Under the pieces are notes generated by a model. The model saw nothing but the letters and a program-made list of their open reading frames with translations, was not told the origin of the DNA and searched no databases. A stretch of DNA of 64,000 nt, taken from NCBI RefSeq assembly GCF_047263945.1, contig NZ_JBLAVB010000003.1, forward strand, positions 595,499 to 659,498. Direction: 5' to 3'. The number at the start of each line of letters is the position of its first letter. Position 1 is the first letter of the stretch. The translations under genes were made by a program, and so were the position numbers. This DNA is from Rhodospirillum sp047263945 (GTDB lineage: Bacteria > Pseudomonadota > Alphaproteobacteria > Rhodospirillales > Rhodospirillaceae). This document shows, piece after piece, positions 52,703 through 61,349 of the stretch.

Positions 52703-53347
52703 ATGGATATCGAGACTCTGATTGATCGCAACCGGGCCTGGGCGGCTTCCCAGGAAAAGGACCATCCCGGGTACTTCCAGGGCCTGAGCGAGGTCCAATC
52801 GCCGAAGTTCCTTTGGATCGGCTGTTCGGACTCCCGTGTTCCGGCCAATGAGATCGTCGGCATGAAACCCGGCGAGCTGTTCGTTCACCGGAACATCGCC
52901 AATATCGTCCCCAATGCCGATGCCAATTGTCTGGCCGTCATCGAATACGCGATCAATGCCCTGAAAGTGGAACATATCCTGGTGGTCGGGCACCTGGGCT
53001 GTGGCGGAGTGCGCGCGGCGCTCTCCCGGAAAGCCCATGGTCCCATCGACAATTGGCTGGCTCGCATCAAGGATATCGCCAGCCTGCATGCCGATGCCCT
53101 GGCCGCTCTGCCGGACGAGGAGGCTCGGGTCAATATGATGTGCCGGTTGAATGTGAAGGCCCAGGTTATGAACGTGGCTCGGACGTCCATGGTTCAAGCC
53201 GCCTGGCGTCGGGGGCAACCCTTGCAGGTGCATGGTTGGTGCTATGGCCTGGAAACGGGGTTGGTCGAGGATTTGAACTGTACCATGGGCGGAGCAGAGG
53301 CGCTTCCGGAAGCCTTCCGCCTGACCTTTGATGGGGAAGACGCATGA
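52703..53347 (+). CDS. can: beta-class carbonic anhydrase
   Basis: 214 residues. Zn ligands Cys41, His97 and Cys100 and the Asp43-Arg45 dyad are in WIGCSDSRVPANE and VVGHLGCGGVRAAL. It interconverts CO2 and bicarbonate in the cytoplasm, relevant for carboxylases and for the RuBisCO genes 3 kb away. The last codons overlap the mobB start (ATGA at 53344-53347). Confidence 0.95.
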   Translation: MDIETLIDRNRAWAASQEKDHPGYFQGLSEVQSPKFLWIGCSDSRVPANEIVGMKPGELFVHRNIANIVPNADANCLAVIEYAINALKVEHILVVGHLGCGGVRAALSRKAHGPIDNWLARIKDIASLHADALAALPDEEARVNMMCRLNVKAQVMNVARTSMVQAAWRRGQPLQVHGWCYGLETGLVEDLNCTMGGAEALPEAFRLTFDGEDA

Positions 53348-53898
53348 TTCTGTTTGGGTTGACCGGCAAAAGCAACAGCGGCAAAACCACCCTGCTCGTT
53401 CAGTTGATTCCCGTTTTGAAGGGGCGGGGGCTGTCCGTCTCCACCATCAAGCACGGCCACCATGTGGCGGAACTGGACACCCCGGGCAAGGACAGTGACC
53501 GGCACCGGGTGGCGGGTGCCCACGAAACCATTTTCAGCACGGTGAACGGCTATGCCATCACCCATTCCCGGGCCGAGGACGAGCCCGAACCGGACTTGGC
53601 TGCCCTGGTGGCCCGCTTGACTCCGGTGGATTTGGTTCTGGTGGAAGGCTTTAAACGCGAGCCCATTCCCCGGATCGAAGTCTTTCGGCCCGATACGGGC
53701 AAGGCAGGCCTCTATCCCGAGGATCCGTCAATCCTGGCTGTGGCGAGCAACGTCCCCCATGGTCCCGGCTGGCCCGAGGTCGCTCCGGCCCATTGGCTGG
53801 ACATGAACGATGTTGAGGCCGTGGCAGACTTTATCGTGCAAACGGTCTTCCCGGACCGCTCTGCAACCTTTGGCTCCTCCGGTTTACAGCAGCTCTGA
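53344..53898 (+). CDS. mobB: molybdopterin-guanine dinucleotide biosynthesis protein B
   Basis: 184-residue GTP-binding helper of molybdenum cofactor maturation. The P-loop is GLTGKSNSGKTTLL; STIKHGHHVAELDTPGKDSDRHR and DLVLVEGFKREPIPRIEV are MobB signatures. It is coupled to the carbonic anhydrase gene upstream, and its 3' end overlaps the convergent methyltransferase gene by 15 bp. A decayed partial copy is at 46842-47005. Confidence 0.93.
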   Translation: MILFGLTGKSNSGKTTLLVQLIPVLKGRGLSVSTIKHGHHVAELDTPGKDSDRHRVAGAHETIFSTVNGYAITHSRAEDEPEPDLAALVARLTPVDLVLVEGFKREPIPRIEVFRPDTGKAGLYPEDPSILAVASNVPHGPGWPEVAPAHWLDMNDVEAVADFIVQTVFPDRSATFGSSGLQQL

Positions 53899-54660
53899 CC
53901 CGAGGGTGAAATCCGCTGGCTGGTCCCGGAAGTGGTCGAGCATGATCGGCGCCCAGCGGTTGGCACCGAAACAACGGCAGGCCAGCTTGGCCTCCTCGGG
54001 CCAGTCGGGGCCATGAAGAACGGCCAGACCCGAGGGGGTGGCGTGGAGCATGCGCCCCATCAAACCCGTTTCGGCGATGATCTCGCGGACGGTGTCCAGC
54101 AGATTGAAGGCGATTACGTCGTGCAGAAGGATGGCACCGGTGGGCGTCAGGAAGGGCAGGACTGCAGCCACGTCTGCTTTGACCTGCTCAGGGTTATGGG
54201 GGCCGTCGATGAAGGCCAGATCCACCTGAGCGTCCAGGTAATTTTGCACCGTCGCTGCGGTGTCGATCGGCGAGGCGCCTTGGACGATGGTCAAGGGGAG
54301 CTGCTCCCGCGCCGCCATACGGTTGACGCGGCCAATCCAGTCCCGGGTGAACGGCTCGTCGCCGATTTCCAATACGGCGTGTTTGCTTTCGGGTAGGAGC
54401 AGAGCCATGGACAGGGCGCTCCAGCCGAAGGAGGAGCCGACCCCGAAGACCCGTTCCGGGCGGTAGGCTCCGCCCAACAGGCATTCCAGGAAATAGACTT
54501 CCTTCAGGGCGATCCCCAAAGCGCCGGTCAGGTTGTCGGTGTCATCGAAGAGGAAGGTGAATTCTGAAAGCCGTGTGCTGGATAGGGAGGTGTCGAGGCC
54601 ACTGGAAATGGCGAAGCCTTCCCGTTCGTAGAGGGTGACGAGGCGCGGCAAAATGGCCAA
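53884..54660 (-). CDS. class I SAM methyltransferase-like protein, copy 1
   Basis: 258 residues. Rossmann-type core with FGVGSSFGWSALSMAL (SAM-site glycines), AVLEIGDEPFTRDW and DLAFIDGPHNPEQVKADVAA, resembling Methyltransf_24 proteins. The N-terminus (YEREGFAISSGLDTSLS) and C-terminus (FGANRWAPIMLDHFRDQ) are shared with the paralogue at 55177. No substrate is indicated. A further decayed copy is at 49995-50042. It is convergent with mobB. Confidence 0.75.
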   Translation of the reverse strand: MAILPRLVTLYEREGFAISSGLDTSLSSTRLSEFTFLFDDTDNLTGALGIALKEVYFLECLLGGAYRPERVFGVGSSFGWSALSMALLLPESKHAVLEIGDEPFTRDWIGRVNRMAAREQLPLTIVQGASPIDTAATVQNYLDAQVDLAFIDGPHNPEQVKADVAAVLPFLTPTGAILLHDVIAFNLLDTVREIIAETGLMGRMLHATPSGLAVLHGPDWPEEAKLACRCFGANRWAPIMLDHFRDQPADFTLGSELL

Positions 54661-54794
54661 GGCGAGATCTCCCTTGATGGCGAGTGCGCGCGCGGTATCT
54701 GCCCACGCGGTTTGGTTCGTCCGTATCTGTACTCTACTCTACCGTTCCGCAGCCTGGAGACCAAAGGGCTTCCTTGGGCTCGATCAAATCGCCT

Positions 54795-54969
54795 TACGGA
54801 ACACGACAACAGGTGTTTTCCCGTTACGGGGCTTTGCCCCGTCCCCCACTGGGGCCGAAAGGCCCCAGACCCCGGGCAGTGATTGGCCGAAAGGCCCCAG
54901 ACCCCGGGTTAAAAACAAAGGGGGTTGGGCAATCGCCCAAAACGTATCAAGACATTGTCGTATACCGTG
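54795..54969. repeat. R1 element (reverse orientation)
   Basis: Bounded by TACGGAACACGACAA and TTGTCGTATACCGTG, a 12 of 15 inverted match. The interior carries ACGGGGCTTTGCCCCGT, GGGGCCGAAAGGCCCC twice (one tandem unit) and TTGGGCAATCGCCCAA. It separates the two methyltransferase paralogues. Confidence 0.85.
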
Positions 54970-55066
54970 AAATCAAAGGTTTCCGTCATGCCCGTGAAAA
55001 CGGGTATCCAGGGTTGATTTCGGTGTCGGTGCTTAAACGCACTGGCGTTGCGGGATTTGCCTCTAG

Positions 55067-55178
55067 GCATCGAGCGGAAAAGTGGGAACTGGTTTTCCGG
55101 TCCACCTGATGCTCAACTTATTGAATCTAGATCAAATTTCCTGCCTTAAATCGATTCCGATTTAAGGCGGTTTGATCT
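55067..55178. repeat. P1 and P4 palindromes
   Basis: P1 at 55067-55114 (GCATCGAGCGGAAAAGTGGG, centre GGTTTTCCGG, end GATGCTC) and P4 at 55129-55178 (AGATCAAATTTCC...GGCGGTTTGATCT). The P4 end forms the TAG stop of the methyltransferase gene ending at 55177. Confidence 0.85.
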
Positions 55179-55953
55179 AAGGCAAGTCCGATCCCAGGGT
55201 GTAATCCGTCTGGTCCTTGCGGAAGTGGTTGACGAGGATGGGGGCCCATTTGTTGGCGCCGAAGTAGCGGCAGACGGCCCGTGCTTCCTCCGGCCAATCG
55301 GGGCCATGGACGATGGCCATGCCCGAGGGTGTGCCGTGCAGCATGTATCCTTTGAATCCGGAGCTGGCGATGATATCCCGGACCGCATCTTGCAGATGAA
55401 AGGCTATCACGTCGTGGAACAGCACTGCGCTGCCTGGATCCAGGAAAGGCTGGAGGGCGGCGAAATCCGCACGAACCGAATCGTTCGTGTGATTGCCATC
55501 AATGAAGGCAAAGTTGACCTTCCCCTCCAAGTGCTTCGTGATCACGGAAGGGCTGTCGTCTGGAGAGAGTCCGCGGACCACTTTCAGGGATAGGCCTGCC
55601 CGCTTGGCCATGAGATTGGTGCGGGTGATCCATTGGCTGGTGAAGACTTCGCCTCCCGCTTCCAGGACGGCGACCTGACTATAGGGCGCGGCGAGGGCCA
55701 GGGCGAGACTGCTCCAGCCAAAGGAATTGCCCACCGCGAAAATGCGCTTGGGCTGATATCCCTGACCCAAAAGGCATTCCAGGAAATAAACCTCCTTCAT
55801 GGCGATCCCCAGATTGCCCGTCAGGCTTTCATGGTCGTCGAAAAGGTAGGTGAATTCGGACAAGGGGTTTTGTGTCAAGCCAGTGTCGAGGCCGCTGGAA
55901 ATGCTCAAGCCCTCCTGTTCGTAAAGGGAGATCAGGTGGGGGAAGATTGGCAT
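55177..55953 (-). CDS. class I SAM methyltransferase-like protein, copy 2
   Basis: 258 residues from the ATG at 55953, which has GGAG eight bases upstream. It is clearly paralogous to copy 1 along its whole length: YEQEGLSISSGLDTGLTQ, AVGNSFGWSSLALALAA, FAFIDGNHTNDSVRADFAAL and FGANKWAPILVNHFRKDQ. The pair has diverged far enough (roughly half the residues) to suggest different substrates or an old duplication. Its TAG stop lies in a P4 palindrome. Confidence 0.75.
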   Translation of the reverse strand: MPIFPHLISLYEQEGLSISSGLDTGLTQNPLSEFTYLFDDHESLTGNLGIAMKEVYFLECLLGQGYQPKRIFAVGNSFGWSSLALALAAPYSQVAVLEAGGEVFTSQWITRTNLMAKRAGLSLKVVRGLSPDDSPSVITKHLEGKVNFAFIDGNHTNDSVRADFAALQPFLDPGSAVLFHDVIAFHLQDAVRDIIASSGFKGYMLHGTPSGMAIVHGPDWPEEARAVCRYFGANKWAPILVNHFRKDQTDYTLGSDLP

Positions 55954-56095
55954 GGGGAACACTCCAGGGGGGGCACAACGCTAGAGTAGAGCATTTTGCG
56001 TGAAATACGGTTCGCGCAAAATGCTTGTTTCTGATTTTCCATGCTGACAGGCGAGATTGGAACCGCTGGGAGAGACTCTTTTCCGTGCTGGGCAT

Positions 56096-56137
56096 TAAAA
56101 AAAAGGGGGGAGGGGCGGGCTCGGACCGCACCTCCCC
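56096..56137 (-). terminator. rho-independent terminator of cbbM
   Basis: On minus GGGGGGAGG and CCTCCCCCC enclose about 18 bases and are followed by eight T. A second smaller hairpin (CGGTTCCC...GGGAACCG) lies directly after the cbbM stop. Confidence 0.88.
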
Positions 56138-56171
56138 CCGTTTCGGTTCCCCCCCTCGGTTGAGGGAACCG

Positions 56172-57629
56172 TTAGGCGACCGAACGGGAGGGCTCCGTCG
56201 ATCGACCCGTTTTGGTGGTGGCTTCCGCAGGGCTCCAGGTGGACACCCGATTGGACGAGGGCTTCAACACATCGCGCCAGCCGGGGAACAGCGCGTCGGC
56301 ATCCGCAGAGAAGCTCTGGAAGGCGCGGGCCAGTTCGTCGTGCTCCTTGGCGTATTCGACCAGATCAATACCCTGCTGCCAGGCGTCGTAGGCCTGCCGC
56401 AGGGAGAGCGCACCCGCCGCGCCGCCGTCCAGGTGGCCAAAGGCGCCGCCGCCTGCCGTCTGGATCACGTTGCCATGGCCCAGGTTGGTGAAGAAGCCGG
56501 GCATGCGCAGGGCGTTCATTCCGCCGGAGATGATCGGCGTGGTCGGGTTCATGCCCAGCCACTCCTGGTGATAGTAGGGGCCGTCGGCGCTATCCTGTTG
56601 AAGCATATAGGCGATGGCGCGATCAGCGGGTTCGCCTTCCATCTTGCCGTAGCCCATGGTGCCCGTGTGGATGCCGCTGGCTCCCTGAAAGCGGGACATC
56701 TTGCAGTGGACGAAGGCGGTGTAGCCACGCATGGATTGGGGGCTGGTGACCGCGCCGTGGCCCGCACGGTGATAGTGCAGGTACTGGTTGGGGAAGCGCC
56801 GCCGGGCGGTGGTGATGGCCGTTGTTCCAGCCACATAACCGTCCACCAGGAAGGCCACGTGATTGGCGTTCTCGCCAAAGATCTCCAGGATGGTTTCGCC
56901 CCGGGCGATCATCTCGAAGGGGTCGTCGGCGGTGATGTTGGCCGAGAACAGCTTGGCTTCACCGGTTTCGTCCTGGGCCCGCTTCATGGAATCCGACACC
57001 AGCCGCATGGTCTCCCGCAGGGGGGCGAAGGTCTGATTGCCCTGGGGCTCGTCGTTCTTGATGAAGTCGCCGCCGCGCCAGAATTCCAGGCAGGCATCGG
57101 CGAAGGGCCTGGGCTGCAAGCCCAACTTCGGTTTGATGATGGTCCCGACGATCAGCCCGCCGTCCACCAGGGGACGACCCAGAACGCGCCAGAGGTCCTT
57201 GATGGTTGTGGAGGGACCGTCGAACAGCATCAACAGCTTGGGGGGGATATAGAAATCGTGCATCTTGCCGTATTCCACGTCGCCCATACCCTGGTTGTTG
57301 CCAATGCAAAGGGTCAGGAACGAAGCCATCATGGCTCGACCATCGGTGATATTGCGGTCGAACAGGGGCACCGGATAGGCGATTTTCGTCAATTGGCGCT
57401 CTGGGTCGATTTCATAGACCAGGGCATCGACGGCCATGGTATGGGCGTCGGTGGTGCTCACCGCGACGTTGGTTCCCGTGGAGCTTTCCGCAGCAAAATG
57501 GGCTGCGGTTTCCAGGTACCCATACCCGGCCTTGGGCTTCATGTGGTAGGCGACCAGGACGTGATCGCCATTGCGGATCAAGTCCTCTTCCTTCAGGTCG
57601 AGATTGGCATAACGTGCGGATTGGTCCAT
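56172..57629 (-). CDS. cbbM: form II RuBisCO large subunit
   Basis: Fixes CO2 onto ribulose bisphosphate. 485 residues, the form II size; no small subunit is encoded. Active site: catalytic Lys166 in GTIIKPKLG and carbamylated Lys191 with Asp193 and Glu194 in GGDFIKNDEPQGN, the same numbering as the Rhodospirillum rubrum enzyme. The gene follows cbbR by 100 bp on the same strand, separated from the rest of the cbb genes. Confidence 0.98.
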   Translation of the reverse strand: MDQSARYANLDLKEEDLIRNGDHVLVAYHMKPKAGYGYLETAAHFAAESSTGTNVAVSTTDAHTMAVDALVYEIDPERQLTKIAYPVPLFDRNITDGRAMMASFLTLCIGNNQGMGDVEYGKMHDFYIPPKLLMLFDGPSTTIKDLWRVLGRPLVDGGLIVGTIIKPKLGLQPRPFADACLEFWRGGDFIKNDEPQGNQTFAPLRETMRLVSDSMKRAQDETGEAKLFSANITADDPFEMIARGETILEIFGENANHVAFLVDGYVAGTTAITTARRRFPNQYLHYHRAGHGAVTSPQSMRGYTAFVHCKMSRFQGASGIHTGTMGYGKMEGEPADRAIAYMLQQDSADGPYYHQEWLGMNPTTPIISGGMNALRMPGFFTNLGHGNVIQTAGGGAFGHLDGGAAGALSLRQAYDAWQQGIDLVEYAKEHDELARAFQSFSADADALFPGWRDVLKPSSNRVSTWSPAEATTKTGRSTEPSRSVA

Positions 57630-57689
57630 GGAGGCAACTCCCCGATCTGTATTAGGTGTTGTTTACCCCCAAACCCTATCCCGACCGAG

Positions 57690-57735
57690 GCATAAGCAAA
57701 AATTGTATGTTTTGCGAATAAGTATAAGCTAAAGA
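57690..57735 (-). promoter_or_regulatory. candidate CbbR-binding region upstream of cbbM
   Basis: AT-rich stretch with CATAAGCAA, GAATAAGTA and TATAAGCTA repeats between cbbR and cbbM. The 9-mer TATAAGCTA (57723-57731) recurs in the cbbR-cbbF intergenic region at 58707-58715. It overlaps the cbbR stop. Confidence 0.45.
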
Positions 57736-58682
57736 TTATCTGATGAGGCACGCCTTCGCCGTGGGGCCTGGGCCCGCGTGGCCTCTTCGATCAGGCGGGC
57801 TCCGTGGTCGCGGAGGAAGGTTACGAAGGCCTCGCCCACGGGCAGCAGCTTTTTGCCTTGCCGGACGACCACAAACCAGTCCCGGCGCACGGGGGTGTCT
57901 TTGACCTCCAGGATGGCCAGACGTCCGACGGAGACTTCCAACCCAATCGTATGGCGGGACAGAAAGCTGATCCCCATACCCGCCATGACCGCCTGTTTGA
58001 TGGTCTCGTTCGAGGCCATTTCCATGATCCGCCCTGCCGTGATGCCGTGTTCGCCCATCAGCCGTTCCATGAGCAAACGCGTGCCAGAGCCCTGTTCTCG
58101 CACCAAGAAAGTCTCGCCGTTCAGGTCTTCAATGGGGACCTTGCGGCCCAACAGCTTATGGGTGGGTGGCGCGATGAACACATGGGGATGGGGGGCGAAG
58201 GCCGAGGCGTCGACCTTCATGTCTTCGGGCGGGCGCCCCATCAGGGCCAGGTCGATGCGGTTCTCCGCCAGGTCAGCGATGATCTGCCCCCGGTTGGCGA
58301 CGGCCAGACTCAGGTCCACACCCGGAAAACCGGCGCCAAAGGCCGAAAGCAGGTGGGGGGCGAAGTATTTGGCCGTGGAGACCACCCCGACCCGGGGCCC
58401 CCCCGCCCGTTGGCCGCGCAGGGCGGCCATGGCTTCCTCCGCGTCGGCAACGGCACCGAGGATGGCCCGGGTGTGGCCCAGCAGGGTCTCTCCGGCGTCG
58501 GTCAGGAACAGCTTGCGGCCCACCTGTTCGAAGAGGGGGAGGTTCGTCAAGCCTTCTAACTGCTTGATCTGAAGGGAAACGGCAGGCTGGGTCAGGTGGA
58601 GTTCCCGCGAGGCGTGGGAAAAGCTCATATGCCGGGCGACGGCGTCGAAGACCTGCAATTGGCGAAGTGTGGTGCGGCGCAT
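57729..58682 (-). CDS. cbbR: LysR-family regulator CbbR
   Basis: 317 residues. HTH MRRTTLRQLQVFDAVARHMSF and ASRELHLTQPAVSLQIKQLE, then an effector domain with LVREQGSGTRLLME, typical of CbbR. It is divergent from cbbF and directly upstream of cbbM, so it can act on both sides. CbbR usually responds to Calvin cycle metabolites such as RuBP or PEP; the effector here is not readable. Confidence 0.92.
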   Translation of the reverse strand: MRRTTLRQLQVFDAVARHMSFSHASRELHLTQPAVSLQIKQLEGLTNLPLFEQVGRKLFLTDAGETLLGHTRAILGAVADAEEAMAALRGQRAGGPRVGVVSTAKYFAPHLLSAFGAGFPGVDLSLAVANRGQIIADLAENRIDLALMGRPPEDMKVDASAFAPHPHVFIAPPTHKLLGRKVPIEDLNGETFLVREQGSGTRLLMERLMGEHGITAGRIMEMASNETIKQAVMAGMGISFLSRHTIGLEVSVGRLAILEVKDTPVRRDWFVVVRQGKKLLPVGEAFVTFLRDHGARLIEEATRAQAPRRRRASSDNL

Positions 58683-58897
58683 GGCATCCCCTCCCTTGGG
58701 TTTTCATATAAGCTATCACAAATGCCTGGATAGAGTATTTCTGAATTCCACTTATCCCTATCACCGGTCAGGATGACGCCATGCCCAACAACAAGACAGT
58801 CGGATGGCTTGGCCAACCGTGACAGGTCGACCCGGGCACAAACAGGAAAACGACCCGAAGAACCGCCATAAGCACCGAAAGACGCAGGGAGAGCGCC
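58683..58897. promoter_or_regulatory. divergent cbbR-cbbF promoter region
   Basis: 215 bp with TATAAGCTA at 58707-58715 and CTTATCCCTATCA at 58752-58764, TNA-rich motifs of LysR type. Likely contains the CbbR operator and both promoters. Confidence 0.45.
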
Positions 58898-59986
58898 ATG
58901 ATCAAGCCGGACCAGACGACCCTGGCCCAATACCTTATCGAACGGACGCGGAGCCTGGATATGGCTGACGCGGACCAGTTGGTCACTCTGTTGATTGACG
59001 TCAGTCGGGCCTGCAAGACCATTTCCCGCTCCGTTGCCCAGGGCGCCCTGGGCGGTATGGTTGGCAAGGCGGACTCGGTCAATGTCCAGGGCGAGGTCCA
59101 GGCCCGCCTGGACCTGCTCTCTGACGAGATCTTCCGCCGCCGCACGGAATTCAACGGCACCGTTGCTGCCGTGGCTTCGGAAGAGCTGGAGGATATCGAG
59201 CGGGTGCCCGACCAGTATCCTGCAGGCCCCTTCCTTCTGCTCCATGATCCCCTGGACGGGTCGTCGAACATTGATGTGAACGTTTCGGTCGGCAGCATCT
59301 TTTCCGTCCTGCGGGTCCCGCGTCCCGGCGAACAGGTGGAAACGATCGACTTCATGCAGCCGGGCACGGCCCAGGTTGCCGCCGGCTATGCCATCTACGG
59401 CCCATCGACCATGCTGGTTCTGACCCTTGGCGATGGGGTGGACGGCTTTACCCTGGATCCCTTCCTGGGGGATTTTGTCTTGACCCATCCGGCCATCCGC
59501 ATCCCCAAGGCCGCGACGGAATTTGCCATTAACGCCAGCAACGCCCGCTGGTGGGAACCCCCCGTGCGCCGCTACATCGAGGAATGCGTGGCCGGAACCG
59601 AGGGACCCCGGGGCAAGGATTTCAACACCCGGTGGGTCGCCTCTCTGGTGGCCGATGCCCACCGCATCCTGATGCGCGGCGGTATTTACCTCTATCCCCG
59701 GGACCGCAAGGAACCTCGGCGGCCCGGTCGTCTGCGCCTGCTCTATGAAGTGAACCCCATCGGCTTTGTCGTCGAACAGGCCGGGGGAAAGGCCTCCACG
59801 GGGACGGGCCGGGTGCTCGACATCATGCCCGCGACCCTGCACCAACGCGCCCCGCTGATCTTTGGCAGTGCCGACGAAGTGGAGCGCATCGAAGCGTACT
59901 TCGCCGAACCGGAAGAGCCCGATGCGGTGCCTTTGGAAACGTCGCCCCTGTTCGCAGGACGCGGGCTGTTTCGGGAACTGCATTAG
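58898..59986 (+). CDS. cbbF: class I fructose-1,6-bisphosphatase
   Basis: 362 residues. Metal site motifs are VASEELEDIE and LLLHDPLDGSSNIDVNVSVG; LYPRDRKEPRRPGRLRLLYEVNPI and FVVEQAGG are typical for class I FBPase. It hydrolyses fructose-1,6-bisphosphate (and possibly sedoheptulose bisphosphate) in the Calvin cycle. AGGGAGAGCGCC precedes the ATG. First gene of the plus-strand cbb operon. Confidence 0.96.
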   Translation: MIKPDQTTLAQYLIERTRSLDMADADQLVTLLIDVSRACKTISRSVAQGALGGMVGKADSVNVQGEVQARLDLLSDEIFRRRTEFNGTVAAVASEELEDIERVPDQYPAGPFLLLHDPLDGSSNIDVNVSVGSIFSVLRVPRPGEQVETIDFMQPGTAQVAAGYAIYGPSTMLVLTLGDGVDGFTLDPFLGDFVLTHPAIRIPKAATEFAINASNARWWEPPVRRYIEECVAGTEGPRGKDFNTRWVASLVADAHRILMRGGIYLYPRDRKEPRRPGRLRLLYEVNPIGFVVEQAGGKASTGTGRVLDIMPATLHQRAPLIFGSADEVERIEAYFAEPEEPDAVPLETSPLFAGRGLFRELH

Positions 59987-60010
59987 AACATTTGGCTTGG
60001 TTTGTGACTC

Positions 60011-60173
60011 CAGGGTACAGGACAGTGGCTCGTGTTTTTTGGGCGATAGCCCAAGCCCATTTGGGGGCAGATGCCCCCAAACCCCCATTTTTCTTTTACA
60101 AATAGGAGCATGGGGTCTGGGGCCTTTCGGCCCCAGTGGGGGACGGGGCAAGCCCTCCCTGTTGTGAACCAGA
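60011..60173. repeat. R1 element between cbbF and cbbP
   Basis: Left end CAGGGTACAGGACAG is good; the right end CTGTTGTGAACCAGA is weaker. The interior keeps TTGGGCGATAGCCCAA, TTTGGGGGCAGATGCCCCCA and one GGGGCCTTTCGGCCCC hairpin. It sits inside the cbb operon and makes up half of the 343-bp cbbF-cbbP gap. Confidence 0.8.
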
Positions 60174-60329
60174 CGAAATGCTCTGAACACCGCCTTTTGT
60201 CGGAATAGCCTTCCGACGGAGTCCGCGCCCAAGATCCCCTGAACAAGGATCACGGCCCGGACCGGGCTCAACCGGACAAGACCGGGGGAGCTGAAGACTC
60301 AAAAGAAAAGACGTCAAGGGAGGACCCCC

Positions 60330-61250
60330 ATGTCCGATAAGCATCCCATCATTGCCGTTACCGGGTCGTCCGGATCGGGAACAACTTCGGTGACCCGCAC
60401 GTTCCAGGGCATTTTCCGCCGGGAGGGTGTGAATGCGGCCATCGTCGAGGGCGACAGCTTCCACAGCCTCGACCGCATGGCCATGAAGGCGGAGTTGGAA
60501 AAGCGCCTCGCCGTCGGAGACCAAACCTTCAGCCACTTTGGGCCGGAATCAAACCTGTTCCCCGAACTGGAAGCCCTGTTCCGTGATTTCTCGGAGAAGG
60601 GGACGGCCCGCAGTCGCTATTACCTTCACGACCAGGACGACGCCGCCCGCCACGGTCAGGAGCCGGGGACCTTTACCCCCTGGCAGGACCTGCCGCCCGC
60701 AGACCTGCTTTATTACGAGGGTCTGCATGGGGCGGTACAGACCGCCGAGGCCGATGTGGCCCGTTGGCCCGATCTGTTGGTCGGCGTGGTGCCAGTGATC
60801 AACCTGGAATGGATCCAGAAAATCCACCGGGACAAGGACAAGCGCGGCTATTCGACTGAAGCGGTCACCGATGTGATCCTGCGGCGCATGCACGACTACG
60901 TCCATTACATTTGCCCCCAATTCACCCGCACCCATGTGAACTTCCAGCGGGTGCCCATGGTCGATACCTCCAACCCCTTCATTGCCCGGGATATTCCCTC
61001 GCCGGCGGAAAGCATGGTGGTGATCCGCTTCCGGGACCCCAAGGGGATCGATTTCCCCTATCTGCTGTCCATGCTGCAGGACAGTTTCATGTCCCGGGCC
61101 AATACCATCGTGGTGCCCGGGGGCAGCATGGAACTGGCCATGCAGCTGATCCTGACGCCCTACATCTGGCGGATGATGGAGAAGCGGCGCGCCATGGTGG
61201 GACAGGTGTCCCATCCGCGCCCCTCCACCCCTCGGCCCATCCACGCCTGA
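60330..61250 (+). CDS. cbbP: phosphoribulokinase
   Basis: 306 residues, class I (proteobacterial) type. The P-loop is VTGSSGSGTTSV at residues 9-20, and RDKDKRGYSTEAVTDVILRRMHDYVHYI is the family signature. Phosphorylates ribulose-5-phosphate to RuBP. AAGGGAGGACCCCC gives a strong ribosome site. Confidence 0.97.
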   Translation: MSDKHPIIAVTGSSGSGTTSVTRTFQGIFRREGVNAAIVEGDSFHSLDRMAMKAELEKRLAVGDQTFSHFGPESNLFPELEALFRDFSEKGTARSRYYLHDQDDAARHGQEPGTFTPWQDLPPADLLYYEGLHGAVQTAEADVARWPDLLVGVVPVINLEWIQKIHRDKDKRGYSTEAVTDVILRRMHDYVHYICPQFTRTHVNFQRVPMVDTSNPFIARDIPSPAESMVVIRFRDPKGIDFPYLLSMLQDSFMSRANTIVVPGGSMELAMQLILTPYIWRMMEKRRAMVGQVSHPRPSTPRPIHA

Positions 61251-61268
61251 CGGCCAGCTTCAATGCGT

Positions 61269-61319
61269 GAGCGGTGGGTTGGGCGGAAAACCGGTTTCTA
61301 TTTTTCCGTCCCCCGCCCT
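61269..61319. repeat. P1-like palindrome between cbbP and cbbT
   Basis: GAGCGGTGGGTTGGGCGG...CCGTCCCCCGCCCT with the common GGAAAACCGGTTT centre. It ends 30 bp before the cbbT start. Confidence 0.55.
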
Positions 61320-61349
61320 AACGGCCCACCGCCCTAACGGAGAGAGTTC

